From assembly GCA_934129945.1 (NCBI GenBank), contig CAKOXC010000009.1, positions 1-33,455 on the forward strand: a stretch of DNA of 33,455 nucleotides, read 5' to 3'. A program made the translations under genes and the position numbers. Positions 8,113 to 16,187 of this stretch are shown here, one piece after another; within the stretch, counting starts at the first letter, position 1; every line of letters starts with the position of its first letter. This DNA comes from an uncultured Bacilli bacterium. Lineage in GTDB: Bacteria > Bacillota_I > Bacilli_A > RF39 > UBA660. Below the pieces are notes generated by a model that was not told the DNA's origin, did not search any database, and saw only the letters and a program-made list of their open reading frames with translations.

Positions 8113-8158
8113 TTTGTATAATTATAGCACACATCCTAAATTATTCAAATTTACTATT
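8113..8158 (-). promoter_or_regulatory. Duplicated 46-bp promoter, copy 2 (lipoprotein gene)
   Basis: Same element as 7508-7553, with two mismatches in 46 bases: -35 TTGAAT, 16-nt spacer, -10 TATAAT. It lies about 30 bases before the lipoprotein ATG. Confidence 0.85.
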
Positions 8159-8173
8159 CCTCCTATAATAAGC

Positions 8174-8200
8174 AAAAAAGATACTTAAAAAAAGTATCTT
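8174..8200 (-). terminator. Rho-independent terminator
   Basis: Perfect 9-bp stem (8178-8186 and 8192-8200), loop of five A, then Ts when read leftwards. It would end the transcript carrying the unknown protein, GNAT gene and ketopantoate reductase fragment. Between it and 8360 (160 bases) no intact reading frame is seen. Confidence 0.8.
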
Positions 8201-8360
8201 CCGCAAAATGCATGATTTCTTTCTTACCTAAGATTTCACACCTTATCGTCTAAATTGTCATATTAACACTAGGCAAGTAATTAACACAATTTTATCTTAA
8301 AAACAGCATCATTTAACTAATTCATCCTATACTTTAGTTTCGAATTTTGCTTTTATTTTT

Positions 8361-8471
8361 TTAATTTTCATAAATTTTATTTCTTGGAAGAATAGTTATA
8401 TTATTTCCCTTTTTTATAGAATGAATTAAGTTTGATCCAAATACACCTGCTCCAATAATTAGTATTTTCAT
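8361..8471 (-). pseudogene. N-terminal fragment of a ketopantoate reductase-like (PanE/ApbA) gene
   Basis: The 36 residues starting MKILIIGAGVFGSNLIHSI are a Rossmann beta-alpha-beta start with the GxGxxG motif, and continue NITILPRNKIYEN as in PanE/ApbA proteins, which normally run to about 300 residues. Here the frame stops at TAA. A shift of one base would continue a few more plausible residues (KKIKAKFETKV) before another stop, and nothing further resembles the family before the terminator at 8200. The start has only a weak ribosome binding site. I read it as a decayed, 3'-deleted gene. Confidence 0.6.
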
Positions 8472-8532
8472 TTTTTTACTTTTTTTCTCTATATAATTAG
8501 AACACAATTTTAAAATTTTTATAAATATACCG

Positions 8533-8964
8533 TTATTTACTATATTCCATATAATATCTAGTTTCAGTTTCATTAATTACTTTAAATTTTATTTTTTTAT
8601 ATAGTGATATTGCTTTAGTATTTTCTTTATATACCCATAAATATACTAAAGGATTAGATTTTAAAATATTTGTAATAATATTTGTACCTATTTTTTTATT
8701 TCTATATTCTTCCTCCAAATATATTTCATCTAACGTCATACTGTTTTCTTTTTTTGTTACTAATAAACATCCTATTTTTTGATTATCATGTACAATAATT
8801 TTATAATTAGACATTTCGACTAGAATAGATTTTTCTACATAGTTATTAATATTTAAAATTTCTTCTTCTGTCAAATCATGAGCATATTTAAGTATGTTAT
8901 ACAATTTTGCTTTTTTTATAAAATCAATATCATTATTAGTTGCCTTTATTAAATCATATTTCAC
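8533..8964 (-). CDS. GNAT-family N-acetyltransferase
   Basis: 143-residue cytoplasmic acyltransferase using acetyl-CoA; acceptor unknown. The GNAT fold is visible: MTLDEIYLEEEYRNKKIGTNII (motif A, with an R-N-K-K-I-G version of the acetyl-CoA pyrophosphate loop R/QxxGxG/A), then VYLWVYKENTKAISLYKKIKFKVI (motif B, the usual N-x-x-A-I-x-L-Y-x-K-x-G-F, with Lys-Phe here). The start is a GTG at 8964, chosen because GGAGG (8972-8976) lies seven bases upstream. It sits 24 bases behind the unknown gene at 8989-9612 and is probably in one transcript with it. Confidence 0.85.
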   Translation of the reverse strand: MKYDLIKATNNDIDFIKKAKLYNILKYAHDLTEEEILNINNYVEKSILVEMSNYKIIVHDNQKIGCLLVTKKENSMTLDEIYLEEEYRNKKIGTNIITNILKSNPLVYLWVYKENTKAISLYKKIKFKVINETETRYYMEYSK

Positions 8965-8988
8965 TTTATTACCTCCGATAATTATCGA

Positions 8989-9612
8989 TTATTTTTCATT
9001 ATTTGATACTAATTTTTTTACTGGCCCTTGTTCTTCTTTTGTTGTATCTTCTATTATTTTAGAATCTAGTAATCTTTGATAAGATTCTAATTGTTCTACA
9101 ATATATTCTCTAGTGAATTCAGATTCAACTTCTACTTGAGGACAAGTTTCTATTTTTAATTCTCCACTTTTAAGCTTATCAATAAATTGTCTCATAAATG
9201 TAGGAGCACCAATCATTCCAATATGATATTTTTCTTTTCTACAAATATGTCCTTCTTTAATTTGTAAACCTAAACATTCTAATGCATTATCTTGCATGGA
9301 AGCACATAACACATCAATAGGAAGTAAACCTTTTCTAACTAGTATTGTTTTTAAAACCGTAGATTTATTATTTAAAGTAAAATATGGCTTATTATCAAAT
9401 CCACGTGAAATAGTATAGTAATTCATTTCTTCTGAAAAAATAACAGGGTTTAAACAATTAGTTTTTGATTTTTCACTTTCTAGATTTTGTTCAACAACTT
9501 CATAATATTTATTCAATTTTTCATATGATACAGTTGCCAATGATCTATTATTTGCTGTATAAATATTTAATAATCCTAATATATATATATCTTCTTTAAA
9601 AACTCTTCCCAT
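8989..9612 (-). CDS. Uncharacterised soluble protein
   Basis: 207 residues with an excellent ribosome binding site (GGAGG, six to seven bases before ATG) and normal codon use, so a genuine gene, but I do not recognise the family. No signal peptide or membrane segment. Visible features: an N-terminal helical region (EDIYILGLLNIYTANNRSLA), a central stretch rich in Cys and short strands (Cys at LCAS, LECLG, HICRK), and a charged C-terminal tail ending KEEQGPVKKLVSNNEK that is probably disordered. First gene of a likely operon with the GNAT gene. The upstream region holds repeats and a decayed gene tail. Confidence 0.7.
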   Translation of the reverse strand: MGRVFKEDIYILGLLNIYTANNRSLATVSYEKLNKYYEVVEQNLESEKSKTNCLNPVIFSEEMNYYTISRGFDNKPYFTLNNKSTVLKTILVRKGLLPIDVLCASMQDNALECLGLQIKEGHICRKEKYHIGMIGAPTFMRQFIDKLKSGELKIETCPQVEVESEFTREYIVEQLESYQRLLDSKIIEDTTKEEQGPVKKLVSNNEK

Positions 9613-9671
9613 AAAAGCCTCCTACAATTTAATTATTTATTAAACATCAAAAAAAATTATTTTAAAACACT

Positions 9672-9745
9672 TTAGTCATAATGCGTATTTCTAATATGAG
9701 GAAACATATTTTTTCAAACAATCTCCATAAAATTTTAGATTTTTT
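9672..9745 (-). pseudogene. Decayed gene tail, copy A
   Basis: Read leftwards, this stretch translates as K-I-L-W-R-L-F-E-K, then after a one-base shift N-M-F-P-H-I-R-N-T-H-Y-D-stop. Copy B at 11184-11243 reads K-I-L-W-R-L-F-V-E-N-M-F-P-H-T-I-stop. Several of the base differences between copies are third-codon synonymous (ATT/ATA, TTA/TTG, AGA/AGG, CCT/CCA), which points to a former coding sequence. Parent gene not recognised. Confidence 0.45.
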
Positions 9746-9817
9746 ATTATTACTTAATTGTTGATTATCGTCTAAATATAATGATTTATTTAGGTTTTAA
9801 GATATTTACGCACTCTA

Positions 9818-9922
9818 CATAATATGAATGTCTATTATGAATAATTGTATTTTATGTGTATATTTATAATTGACTACTTCATAATAAACATATAATTATT
9901 AAGAATGTTTATTATGTATAAT
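9818..9922. repeat. Cluster of operator-like direct and inverted repeats
   Basis: Three copies of a motif close to ATGTYTATTATGWA lie in a 346-base gene-free stretch (9613-9958): forward at 9827-9840, inverted at 9878-9891, and forward at 9905-9918. The last two form a perfect 12-bp inverted repeat (CATAATAAACAT 9880-9891, ATGTTTATTATG 9905-9916). A smaller one, CATAATA/TATTATG, lies at 9818-9839. No T run follows, so it is not a simple terminator. The rest of the stretch holds the decayed tail copy A and AT-rich sequence with no convincing promoter. Confidence 0.5.
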
Positions 9923-9958
9923 ATAATCTTCTTATAAAGCAATTAGCATAAATTTATA

Positions 9959-10555
9959 TTATATATTTATTATTTTATAAAAAATTTCTTTTATATTTTC
10001 GCCTGTTACTTGATAAGCGTTAATGCCAAGTTGTTTTGCTCCATTTACATTCTTTTGATTATCATCAAAAAATATTATATTATCTGCTTCACAATTAAGT
10101 GCATTAATCACTTGTAAATAAATATCGCTAGATGGTTTTATAGATTTAAGTTCATATGATAAAAATAAGTAATCAAAATTTATTTTTTTAATTTGCTCTT
10201 CATATCTTTTGTAATCCATTAGCCTAAGATTAGATAATAGTCCAACTTTATATCCTTTATTTTTTAATTCATTTATAATTTTCATAGTTTCATCATAAAA
10301 AGAATTATCTAAACTATTATATATTTCATAAAATTGATTAATTGATAAATCACTTTTACAAAACTTTAATAATGCTTCAACATGTTCGTCATCTGTGACA
10401 AGCCCCATATGAGCTTTTAATACTAAATCATCACCCCACCAATATTGTGAAAATTCATCATATGAAATTTTACAATTTAATTTATTATACAAACCATAAT
10501 CATCTAAAGATTTTGCTAAAACATTTCCAAGATCAAATAAAAATATTCTATCCAT
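9959..10555 (-). CDS. HAD-superfamily phosphatase (YihX-like)
   Basis: 198-residue cytoplasmic hydrolase of the haloacid dehalogenase superfamily. Motif I is FDLGNVLAKS (nucleophile Asp8); the usual second Asp is replaced by Gly, as in the YihX-type FDLGNV subgroup. Motif II is GLLSNLR, motif III the Lys of SIKPSSDIY, motif IV FFDDNQKNV. The helical cap is inserted after motif I. Substrate is likely a small phosphorylated metabolite but cannot be assigned. The GAGGT site lies six bases before the ATG, and the start is two bases after the stop of the P-loop kinase gene, so the two form an operon. Confidence 0.87.
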   Translation of the reverse strand: MDRIFLFDLGNVLAKSLDDYGLYNKLNCKISYDEFSQYWWGDDLVLKAHMGLVTDDEHVEALLKFCKSDLSINQFYEIYNSLDNSFYDETMKIINELKNKGYKVGLLSNLRLMDYKRYEEQIKKINFDYLFLSYELKSIKPSSDIYLQVINALNCEADNIIFFDDNQKNVNGAKQLGINAYQVTGENIKEIFYKIINI

Positions 10556-10557
10556 AA

Positions 10558-11115
10558 TTATACCTCAATATTGCTTTCTATATATTTATAAATATCATTA
10601 TATGTTTCATATCTATCTAATGAAGTATCAAAATAACAAATATTATTTGAAATACATTCATTATAAAGATTTATACTATTATTAATTGTTTCTTTTGAAA
10701 TAGATAAAAGATCTTCCTCACTGTATCCATAAGTCCAATCAAGATTAATATCATGTTCTAATATTTTATCTTTCAATTCTTCAGCAGAAATTTCTTTACA
10801 TCCAATACCAATTATTAAAGAATTTTTAAATATTTCTTTAGCATTTTTAATTAAAATATCAGCTGAATCAATAACATAATAAATATTTCTTTTTAAATGT
10901 ATATTGTTTTCATTAATTATAAAGTTTATAAATTTACAAAAATCTTTATTCTCAATTGTATTTTCTACTGTATATCCAAGTTCAGGATATATATTAATGA
11001 AAGCATTTCTAATGCTATCACCACTCATATAATTAAAATTATATTTTGCACACAATATAGATGCTAATGTAGATTTCCCAACTCTAGATGATCCAATTAT
11101 TATTATATTTTTCAT
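10558..11115 (-). CDS. P-loop nucleoside/small-molecule kinase-like protein
   Basis: 185 residues. The start at 11115 gives MKNIIIIGSSRVGKST, placing the Walker A motif (GSSRVGKS, about 8-15) right after the first beta strand, and AAGGA lies five bases upstream. A longer frame from 11145 would add ten residues without a ribosome binding site. The Walker A is followed by LASILCAKYNFNYMSGDSIRNAF, a pattern of adenylate- and shikimate-kinase-type folds in which the Asp of SGDS binds substrate or metal. YYVIDSAD is a possible Walker B-like strand. Substrate unknown. Encoded with a HAD phosphatase two bases downstream, which suggests opposing or sequential steps on one phosphorylated compound (inference). 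Confidence 0.75.
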   Translation of the reverse strand: MKNIIIIGSSRVGKSTLASILCAKYNFNYMSGDSIRNAFINIYPELGYTVENTIENKDFCKFINFIINENNIHLKRNIYYVIDSADILIKNAKEIFKNSLIIGIGCKEISAEELKDKILEHDINLDWTYGYSEEDLLSISKETINNSINLYNECISNNICYFDTSLDRYETYNDIYKYIESNIEV

Positions 11116-11183
11116 ATTTTTCCTTCTTTCAAAACATGCTTTCATAATTTATATTTATTATTAACTCTACAACACATGCAATC

Positions 11184-11243
11184 TTATATAGTATGTGGAA
11201 ACATATTTTCCACAAACAACCTCCACAATATTTTTTTCAAAAA
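11184..11243 (-). pseudogene. Decayed gene tail, copy B
   Basis: Open from 11243 to the stop at 11184-11186 and reading F-L-K-K-I-L-W-R-L-F-V-E-N-M-F-P-H-T-I; a TGA lies just upstream in the same frame. It matches copy A (9672-9745) at roughly four of five bases over about 45 positions. It also contains a perfect 7-bp inverted repeat (GTGGAAA/TTTCCAC, 11195-11213) and a GGAGG followed by an in-frame GTG, so a nine-codon leader peptide upstream of the kinase gene is an alternative reading. Confidence 0.4.
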
Positions 11244-11328
11244 TCAATAAAAGCATCAATTTTTTATCATTTTTTCACCATTTTTTGAACCCTGCTGACT
11301 AGTCGATTTTCTCTTTATTTATAAGGAC

Positions 11329-12528
11329 TTATTGTCTATTTAACACGCATACACATTCAACGTGATAAGTATAAGAAAACATATCTAATGCATAAACTTC
11401 TTTAATTTCATAAAAATCTTTTAATATTTTTAAATCTCTTAATAACGTTTGAGGATTACATGAAATATAAATTATCTTACTTGGTAACATCTTTATAATA
11501 GTATCACGTGTTTTATCATCAAGACCGCTTCTAGGTGGATCTATAATAATAATATCTATATTATCTTTAATTTCAGGTAATATTTTATTAACATTTCCAA
11601 CCATAAAGTAAGTATTATTAACCTTATTTATTTTAGAATTTTCAATAGCATTTAATATAGCATTTTCTACTATTTCAACGCCATAAACTTTTAAAGCTTT
11701 TTTAGATGCTACTATTGATAATGTTCCAACTCCACAGTATAAATCTGCTACTATACTATTTTTATCTATATTATCGGCAATAATTTCAAATAATTTAGAA
11801 CATATATAATGGTTAACTTGAAAGAAAGAATTATAAGATACTTTAAAATACATGTCATTAATATTTTCAATTAAAAATGGTTCATTATAAACTGTTTTAC
11901 CATTAACCATAATTCCTGCAATTTTATTATTTCCTACTAAATCAGCATAATTAATATCAATATTATCACCACTATTTATAATAATTAATACCTCATCATT
12001 AAAATTACTTCTTATGGTAATAGATGCATTTACTAAATTTAATTTTTTTACATCATTAATTACATTATTAATACATGATTTAGTTATTAAACATTCATTA
12101 ATTTCAACTAAATCATGAGATTTACTTTGATAAAACCCAATATTACCATTAACAACTTTTAATTCAATTTTATTACGATAATAAAAATCATTTTCATTTT
12201 TAATAAATTTAATATTTCCATCAAATAATTCATTCCTTTTAAATAAATCGTTTATTTTTTTCTTTTTATATAAAGTACTATCATCATAGTTTAAATGTTG
12301 TAATTGACACCCACCACAAATATCAAAATACTTACATTTTGGTATTATCCTTCTAGGTGATTTACTAATAATATTTATTAATTTAGCTTCATAATAATTT
12401 TTCTTATCATTTATTATTTTGCATTCTACTAATTCATCAGGTAAAGCTTTTTCAATAAAAACAATTTTACCATTAACATACCCTATTCCTCTACCAAAGT
12501 CATCTAATCTTTCAATTTTTACCGTCAT
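11329..12528 (-). CDS. rlmD: 23S rRNA (uracil-5-)-methyltransferase, RlmD/RlmCD type
   Basis: SAM-dependent m5U methyltransferase of the TrmA/RumA family acting on 23S rRNA; in Bacillus the single RlmCD enzyme modifies two sites. Order of domains in 399 residues: TRAM RNA-binding domain (about 1-52, IERLDDFGRGIGYVNGKIVF); 4Fe-4S site with Cys65, Cys71, Cys74 (ICGGCQLQHLNY) and Cys146; Rossmann methyltransferase domain with ADLYCGVGTLSI; and the active-site block IIDPPRSGLD...IYISCNP with nucleophile Cys357 and general base Glu391 (HVECV). Somewhat shorter than Bacillus homologues. The start has a GAGGG site and a strong promoter at 12548-12576. Whether it methylates one or two uridines cannot be told from sequence. 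Confidence 0.93.
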   Translation of the reverse strand: MTVKIERLDDFGRGIGYVNGKIVFIEKALPDELVECKIINDKKNYYEAKLINIISKSPRRIIPKCKYFDICGGCQLQHLNYDDSTLYKKKKINDLFKRNELFDGNIKFIKNENDFYYRNKIELKVVNGNIGFYQSKSHDLVEINECLITKSCINNVINDVKKLNLVNASITIRSNFNDEVLIIINSGDNIDINYADLVGNNKIAGIMVNGKTVYNEPFLIENINDMYFKVSYNSFFQVNHYICSKLFEIIADNIDKNSIVADLYCGVGTLSIVASKKALKVYGVEIVENAILNAIENSKINKVNNTYFMVGNVNKILPEIKDNIDIIIIDPPRSGLDDKTRDTIIKMLPSKIIYISCNPQTLLRDLKILKDFYEIKEVYALDMFSYTYHVECVCVLNRQ

Positions 12529-12547
12529 ATTAATCCCTCTTTAAAAT

Positions 12548-12576
12548 ATTATAGCATAATAAAGTATACCAGACAA
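12548..12576 (-). promoter_or_regulatory. Vegetative promoter of the rRNA methyltransferase gene
   Basis: -35 TTGTCT (12571-12576), exactly 17-nt spacer, and an extended -10 TGCTATAAT (hexamer 12548-12553), about 20 bases before the ATG at 12528. Confidence 0.8.
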
Positions 12577-12607
12577 TTTTTGGTAAATAATATAAATGGT
12601 GAATTAT

Positions 12608-14032
12608 ATGAATAAAATAATTGAAAGAATAAAAAGTGAATTTAATGAAACTCCTGATCTAATTATTAGAAAAATTGATATTAACCTTACTAAATACGTT
12701 TATATAGCTTATTTAGAAACAGTATCTAGTAGTGACAAAATAAATGATTATATTCTTAAAAATTTGAATTATTTTATTTCCATAAAAAAACTTACTGATA
12801 TAGAAAAAATTATACCTTCACCTAATATTAAATTTGTAAAAGAACTTGATACACTAGAATATTATTTGACAAATGGTTTTACCATTATTGTTTTAAAGAA
12901 TACCACTATTGCTGTAGAAACTCGTGCTGACATTAATAGGAGTATTCCTTCACCAGATGTTGAACAAGCTTTATATGGTCCGAAAGATGCATTCAATGAA
13001 AATTATCAAATTAACTTAGGATTAATAAAAAGAAGAATAAAAAGTTCCCATTTAAAAATTAAAGAATTAAATATTGGACGCAAAAGTAACACAAAAGTTG
13101 GTGTTTTATATATTAATGATATTGCTGATAGTAAAAACGTTGATTATATTTTGAAAATCTTAAATAAAATTGATGTAGATGCTATTTTTGATTCAGGTCA
13201 ACTAGCTCAATATTTTATTGAAAATAAAAGTGAATTTCCAACGGTTACTTCTTCTGAAAGACCAGACAAAATTTCTAAAGGTTTATTAGAAGGTAAAATA
13301 GCTATTTTAGTGGATACTTCTCCATTCGTTTTATTATTACCAGCTTTCTTTGGTGATTTTATAAATCCAATTGTAGATAACTACAATAAAAATATAAAAT
13401 TTAACGCTCTAAGAATTCTTAGAATCACATGTTTTTTCTTAACAATTATTGTACCTGGTTATTACATTGCAATAATAAATTATAACCAGGAGACTATTCC
13501 AACTAGCTTGCTTATTAATTTTTCATCTCAACGATCGCAGGTTCCTTTTCCATCAATAGTTGAAGCCTTAATCTTGTTATTTATTTGCGAAATGTTAAGA
13601 GAAAGTGATATGCGTTTTCCAAGTTCATATGGTAGTGCTGTTTCAATACTTGGAGCATTAGTTTTAGGTGAAGCTGCAGTGTCAGCTGGTATTGTTTCAC
13701 CAATTATGATTATCATAATAGCATTTACTTTTATAACCAGCTTAATGTTTGTTGAATTTGAAATGATAAATGCTATTCGTCATTTTAGAATTATTTTCTT
13801 ATTCTTCGCCTCTGTTTATGGTTTATTTGGACTAATAATATCAACATTAATATTCTTTATTCATATTTGTAGTTTAAAAACATTAGGTAAACCATACTTT
13901 TACCCTATTGCACCATTTAATAAGAATTATTTTAATAAAATGTTTATTAAAAGCGATTCTGCAAAAGATACTAAAAGAAGTAATTTATTAGCAGCTAAAA
14001 ATATTACAAAACAAAGGAATGATCTTTTATGA
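12608..14032 (+). CDS. gerAA: Spore germination receptor subunit A (GerAA family)
   Basis: Subunit A of a Ger-type nutrient germinant receptor in the spore inner membrane. Residues about 1-230 form the soluble N-terminal domain, with the family motif around ETRADINRSIPSPDVEQALYGPKDAFNEN and later VGVLYINDIAD. The second half carries about five to six membrane helices (FVLLLPAFFGDFINP, IVPGYYIAIINYNQETIP, PSSYGSAVSILGALVLGEAAV). I prefer ATG 12608 (474 residues) because GGTGA sits just upstream; the ATG at 12596 has no site. The end overlaps the lipoprotein subunit by four bases. The operon order A-C-B is one of the orders known for these receptors. Germinant unknown. Confidence 0.94.
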   Translation: MNKIIERIKSEFNETPDLIIRKIDINLTKYVYIAYLETVSSSDKINDYILKNLNYFISIKKLTDIEKIIPSPNIKFVKELDTLEYYLTNGFTIIVLKNTTIAVETRADINRSIPSPDVEQALYGPKDAFNENYQINLGLIKRRIKSSHLKIKELNIGRKSNTKVGVLYINDIADSKNVDYILKILNKIDVDAIFDSGQLAQYFIENKSEFPTVTSSERPDKISKGLLEGKIAILVDTSPFVLLLPAFFGDFINPIVDNYNKNIKFNALRILRITCFFLTIIVPGYYIAIINYNQETIPTSLLINFSSQRSQVPFPSIVEALILLFICEMLRESDMRFPSSYGSAVSILGALVLGEAAVSAGIVSPIMIIIIAFTFITSLMFVEFEMINAIRHFRIIFLFFASVYGLFGLIISTLIFFIHICSLKTLGKPYFYPIAPFNKNYFNKMFIKSDSAKDTKRSNLLAAKNITKQRNDLL

Positions 14033-15123
14033 AAAAAATAATAATTCTTCTTTTTTTTATATTTTTAAGTTGTAGTTGCTGTGATTATAAAGAATTAAAT
14101 AATTTAGCCATTGTATCTGGAATTGCTATAGATTTCGATAATGAAAAGAATAATTTTAAAGTAACTTTTGAAGTTTTAAATGATGATGAAGCAAGTGATA
14201 ATTCTAAAAATGATAATCGTGCTTATTATGTAAGCGGTAGTGGAAAAACTGTAACTGAAGCATTTAATAGTACAAATCTTGAAATAAGTAAAATTCTGTA
14301 TTTAAATCATGTTAAAATTATGATAATGTCTGAAGAAATAGCAACTAAGAAATCAAATCAAATAATCGATTATTTTATTAGAAATCCAAATATTAATAAT
14401 ATGTTTTATATGTTAGTTGCTAAAGAAAATGATGCTAAAACTATTTTAAAAAGTACAAGTACTGCAAATAAAGTAGTTTCAGAAAGTCTTTATACCATGA
14501 TAGAAAATACTAGTTCTGAAAATTTATCATTAAAAATTAATCTTGAAGATTTTGTAGATTTAAATGTTAATCCTATGCAAGATTTATATTTACCAACAGT
14601 TACTAAAAAAAATGACAAATTAAAACTTGAAGGTATAGCTATATTTAACAATAAAAATGAATTAAAAGATATTCTATCTTATTCAGAAAGTCAAGCTATA
14701 AACATACTACTAAATAAAAATAGAAATGCCTTTTATAAATATAAATGTTCTAGTGAAAACGGTGAAGATAAATATGTAATTATTAATATTTATAAGCAAA
14801 AATTAAAATTTAATATTACAAATAGTAACGCAAATATAAATATTAATTTAATGGCTAGAATTGAAGAAAATCAATGCAATTACGATTTAAAAAATAAAAA
14901 TAATTACTACAAATTACAAAATAAATTTAATAAAATCATAAAAAAAGATTTAGATAAGACAATAGAAACTTTAATAAATAATGATAGCGATGTATTAGGT
15001 ATAAATTTTAAATATTATAAAAATAATAACAAAAAATTAAATTTTAAAGAAATAAATTATAATTTCAAAGTTAATACAAGTATAAATAAAAATGGTTTAA
15101 TATTTGAGGTGAAGAAGAAATGA
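14029..15123 (+). CDS. gerAC: Spore germination receptor lipoprotein subunit C (Ger(x)C family)
   Basis: 364-residue lipoprotein subunit of the germinant receptor. The signal peptide MKKIIILLFFIFLSCSC has a lipobox around LSCSC, and the mature protein begins with the family hallmark CDYKELNNLAIVSGIAIDFD. Domain 1 includes the conserved LNHVKIMIMSEEIA and IDYFIRNPNI region, and the C-terminal domain ends YNFKVNTSINKNGLIFE. The ATG overlaps the GerAA stop (ATGA), and AAGGA lies upstream in the gerAA coding region. Its own stop overlaps the GerAB start by four bases. Many Asn and Lys codons reflect the strong AT bias. Confidence 0.92.
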   Translation: MKKIIILLFFIFLSCSCCDYKELNNLAIVSGIAIDFDNEKNNFKVTFEVLNDDEASDNSKNDNRAYYVSGSGKTVTEAFNSTNLEISKILYLNHVKIMIMSEEIATKKSNQIIDYFIRNPNINNMFYMLVAKENDAKTILKSTSTANKVVSESLYTMIENTSSENLSLKINLEDFVDLNVNPMQDLYLPTVTKKNDKLKLEGIAIFNNKNELKDILSYSESQAINILLNKNRNAFYKYKCSSENGEDKYVIINIYKQKLKFNITNSNANININLMARIEENQCNYDLKNKNNYYKLQNKFNKIIKKDLDKTIETLINNDSDVLGINFKYYKNNNKKLNFKEINYNFKVNTSINKNGLIFEVKKK

Positions 15124-16154
15124 TAACAAATAGGCAAAAAAATTTTTTTATAATTTTTTGTTCCAAAGCTTTATTTTTAGGAATCGGATATGCTTTACTT
15201 TTTGACTTTTCTAAAAATGATACTTGGATTAGTTTTATTTTAGGTAGTTTACTTGGTATAATCTTTTGTTATTTTTTAAAAACTATAATGAATAAAAAAG
15301 GACATAAATCTCTAACTGATATTTTAAAAATCATGGGGCCTTTAGGTTTTATAATTCGCTTATTACTAATTATTTATAGTATTGCTGTCATCAATGAAAT
15401 ATTATTTATTATTCAAATATTTGCTAAATCTTTTTTCTTAATTAATTCAAATACTTTATTAATTATTTTACCATTAGTAATATTAATTGGAGTTGTTGCA
15501 TTCAAAGGTTATAAAATTTTAGCTTACGTCGTTGAATGCCTTTTCCCTATTTCCTTATTTTTTACCATATTTGGGATGCTAGTATTATTTTTTAATGGAG
15601 ATTATACTAATCTAAAACCCTTTTTTAGTAATTCTACATTTGATATATTAAAAAGTAGTTTATATTATTTTACACTATCAGCTACACCATTATTATTTTT
15701 ATTAGATTTACAACTTGAAGATGATAATTTTTATAATGCCTATATAACAATATCTATTGCTTTAACTGTTTTATGTGTTATTTTAATCGGTGTATTAGGA
15801 CCTTATTTAATATATATTTATAGATTTCCAGAATATATGGTTTTAAAAGACATTCAAGTCTTTGGATTTATTGAAAAAGTTGAGAATATTCTTTCAATTT
15901 CTTGGATACTAGATAATTTTGTATTGCTTTGTTTAGCAAGTTGTTTTTTAAAAAGATTACTTCCTCAAAAATATAATAACTATTATTTTATTGGAATATT
16001 AATAACTATATTTTTAATAGCTTGTTTTGTATTTGGAGATAATTATATAAATGATTTAATAATTTCTTTATATTTTCCTCACTATTTATTTTTACTTAGT
16101 ATACCAGCAGTTATAACAATATTTATTTACTATAAAACAAAAAGGAAACAATAA
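15120..16154 (+). CDS. gerAB: Spore germination receptor permease-like subunit B (GerAB family)
   Basis: 344-residue polytopic membrane protein of the APC superfamily with about ten hydrophobic helices; in known receptors this subunit binds the germinant amino acid or sugar. Family features are the short N-terminus before TM1 (ITNRQKNFFIIFCSKALFLGIGYALL), the loop GHKSLTDILKIMGPLGFIIRL and the central LKPFFSNSTFDILKSSLYYFTLSATPLLFLLDL. GAGGTG lies ten bases before the ATG inside the gerAC end. Last gene of the operon; a terminator follows within ten bases. Expression is expected in the forespore, but no convincing forespore promoter was found upstream of gerAA. Confidence 0.92.
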   Translation: MITNRQKNFFIIFCSKALFLGIGYALLFDFSKNDTWISFILGSLLGIIFCYFLKTIMNKKGHKSLTDILKIMGPLGFIIRLLLIIYSIAVINEILFIIQIFAKSFFLINSNTLLIILPLVILIGVVAFKGYKILAYVVECLFPISLFFTIFGMLVLFFNGDYTNLKPFFSNSTFDILKSSLYYFTLSATPLLFLLDLQLEDDNFYNAYITISIALTVLCVILIGVLGPYLIYIYRFPEYMVLKDIQVFGFIEKVENILSISWILDNFVLLCLASCFLKRLLPQKYNNYYFIGILITIFLIACFVFGDNYINDLIISLYFPHYLFLLSIPAVITIFIYYKTKRKQ

Positions 16155-16163
16155 AAATTCAAA

Positions 16164-16185
16164 AAACTCACATTTTTGTGAGTTT
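16164..16185. terminator. Bidirectional hairpin between gerAB and the variable surface protein gene
   Basis: Perfect 9-bp stem (AAACTCACA 16164-16172, TGTGAGTTT 16177-16185) with a TTTT loop. T-rich tracts lie on both sides, so it can end gerAB on the plus strand and the 16188-17936 gene on the minus strand. It starts two bases after that gene's stop codon. DGR target genes often carry a hairpin just past the variable region, so it could have a second role. Confidence 0.85.
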
Positions 16186-16187
16186 GT

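Noticed and set aside
8201..8360. Small RNA gene between the PanE fragment and the terminator
   Set aside because: A terminator is present but no separate promoter or strong internal folding was seen; decayed gene remainder is simpler.
8976..8987. CGATAATTATCG palindrome before the GNAT gene as an operator
   Set aside because: Lies within the 24-base gap of a likely operon next to the ribosome binding site; short and AT-rich, so chance is likely.
12555..12600. CATAATA (12555-12561) as a forespore promoter for gerAA
   Set aside because: No TGAATA-like -35 at 17 bases upstream, and the bases are already used by the -10 and spacer of the opposite-strand promoter.
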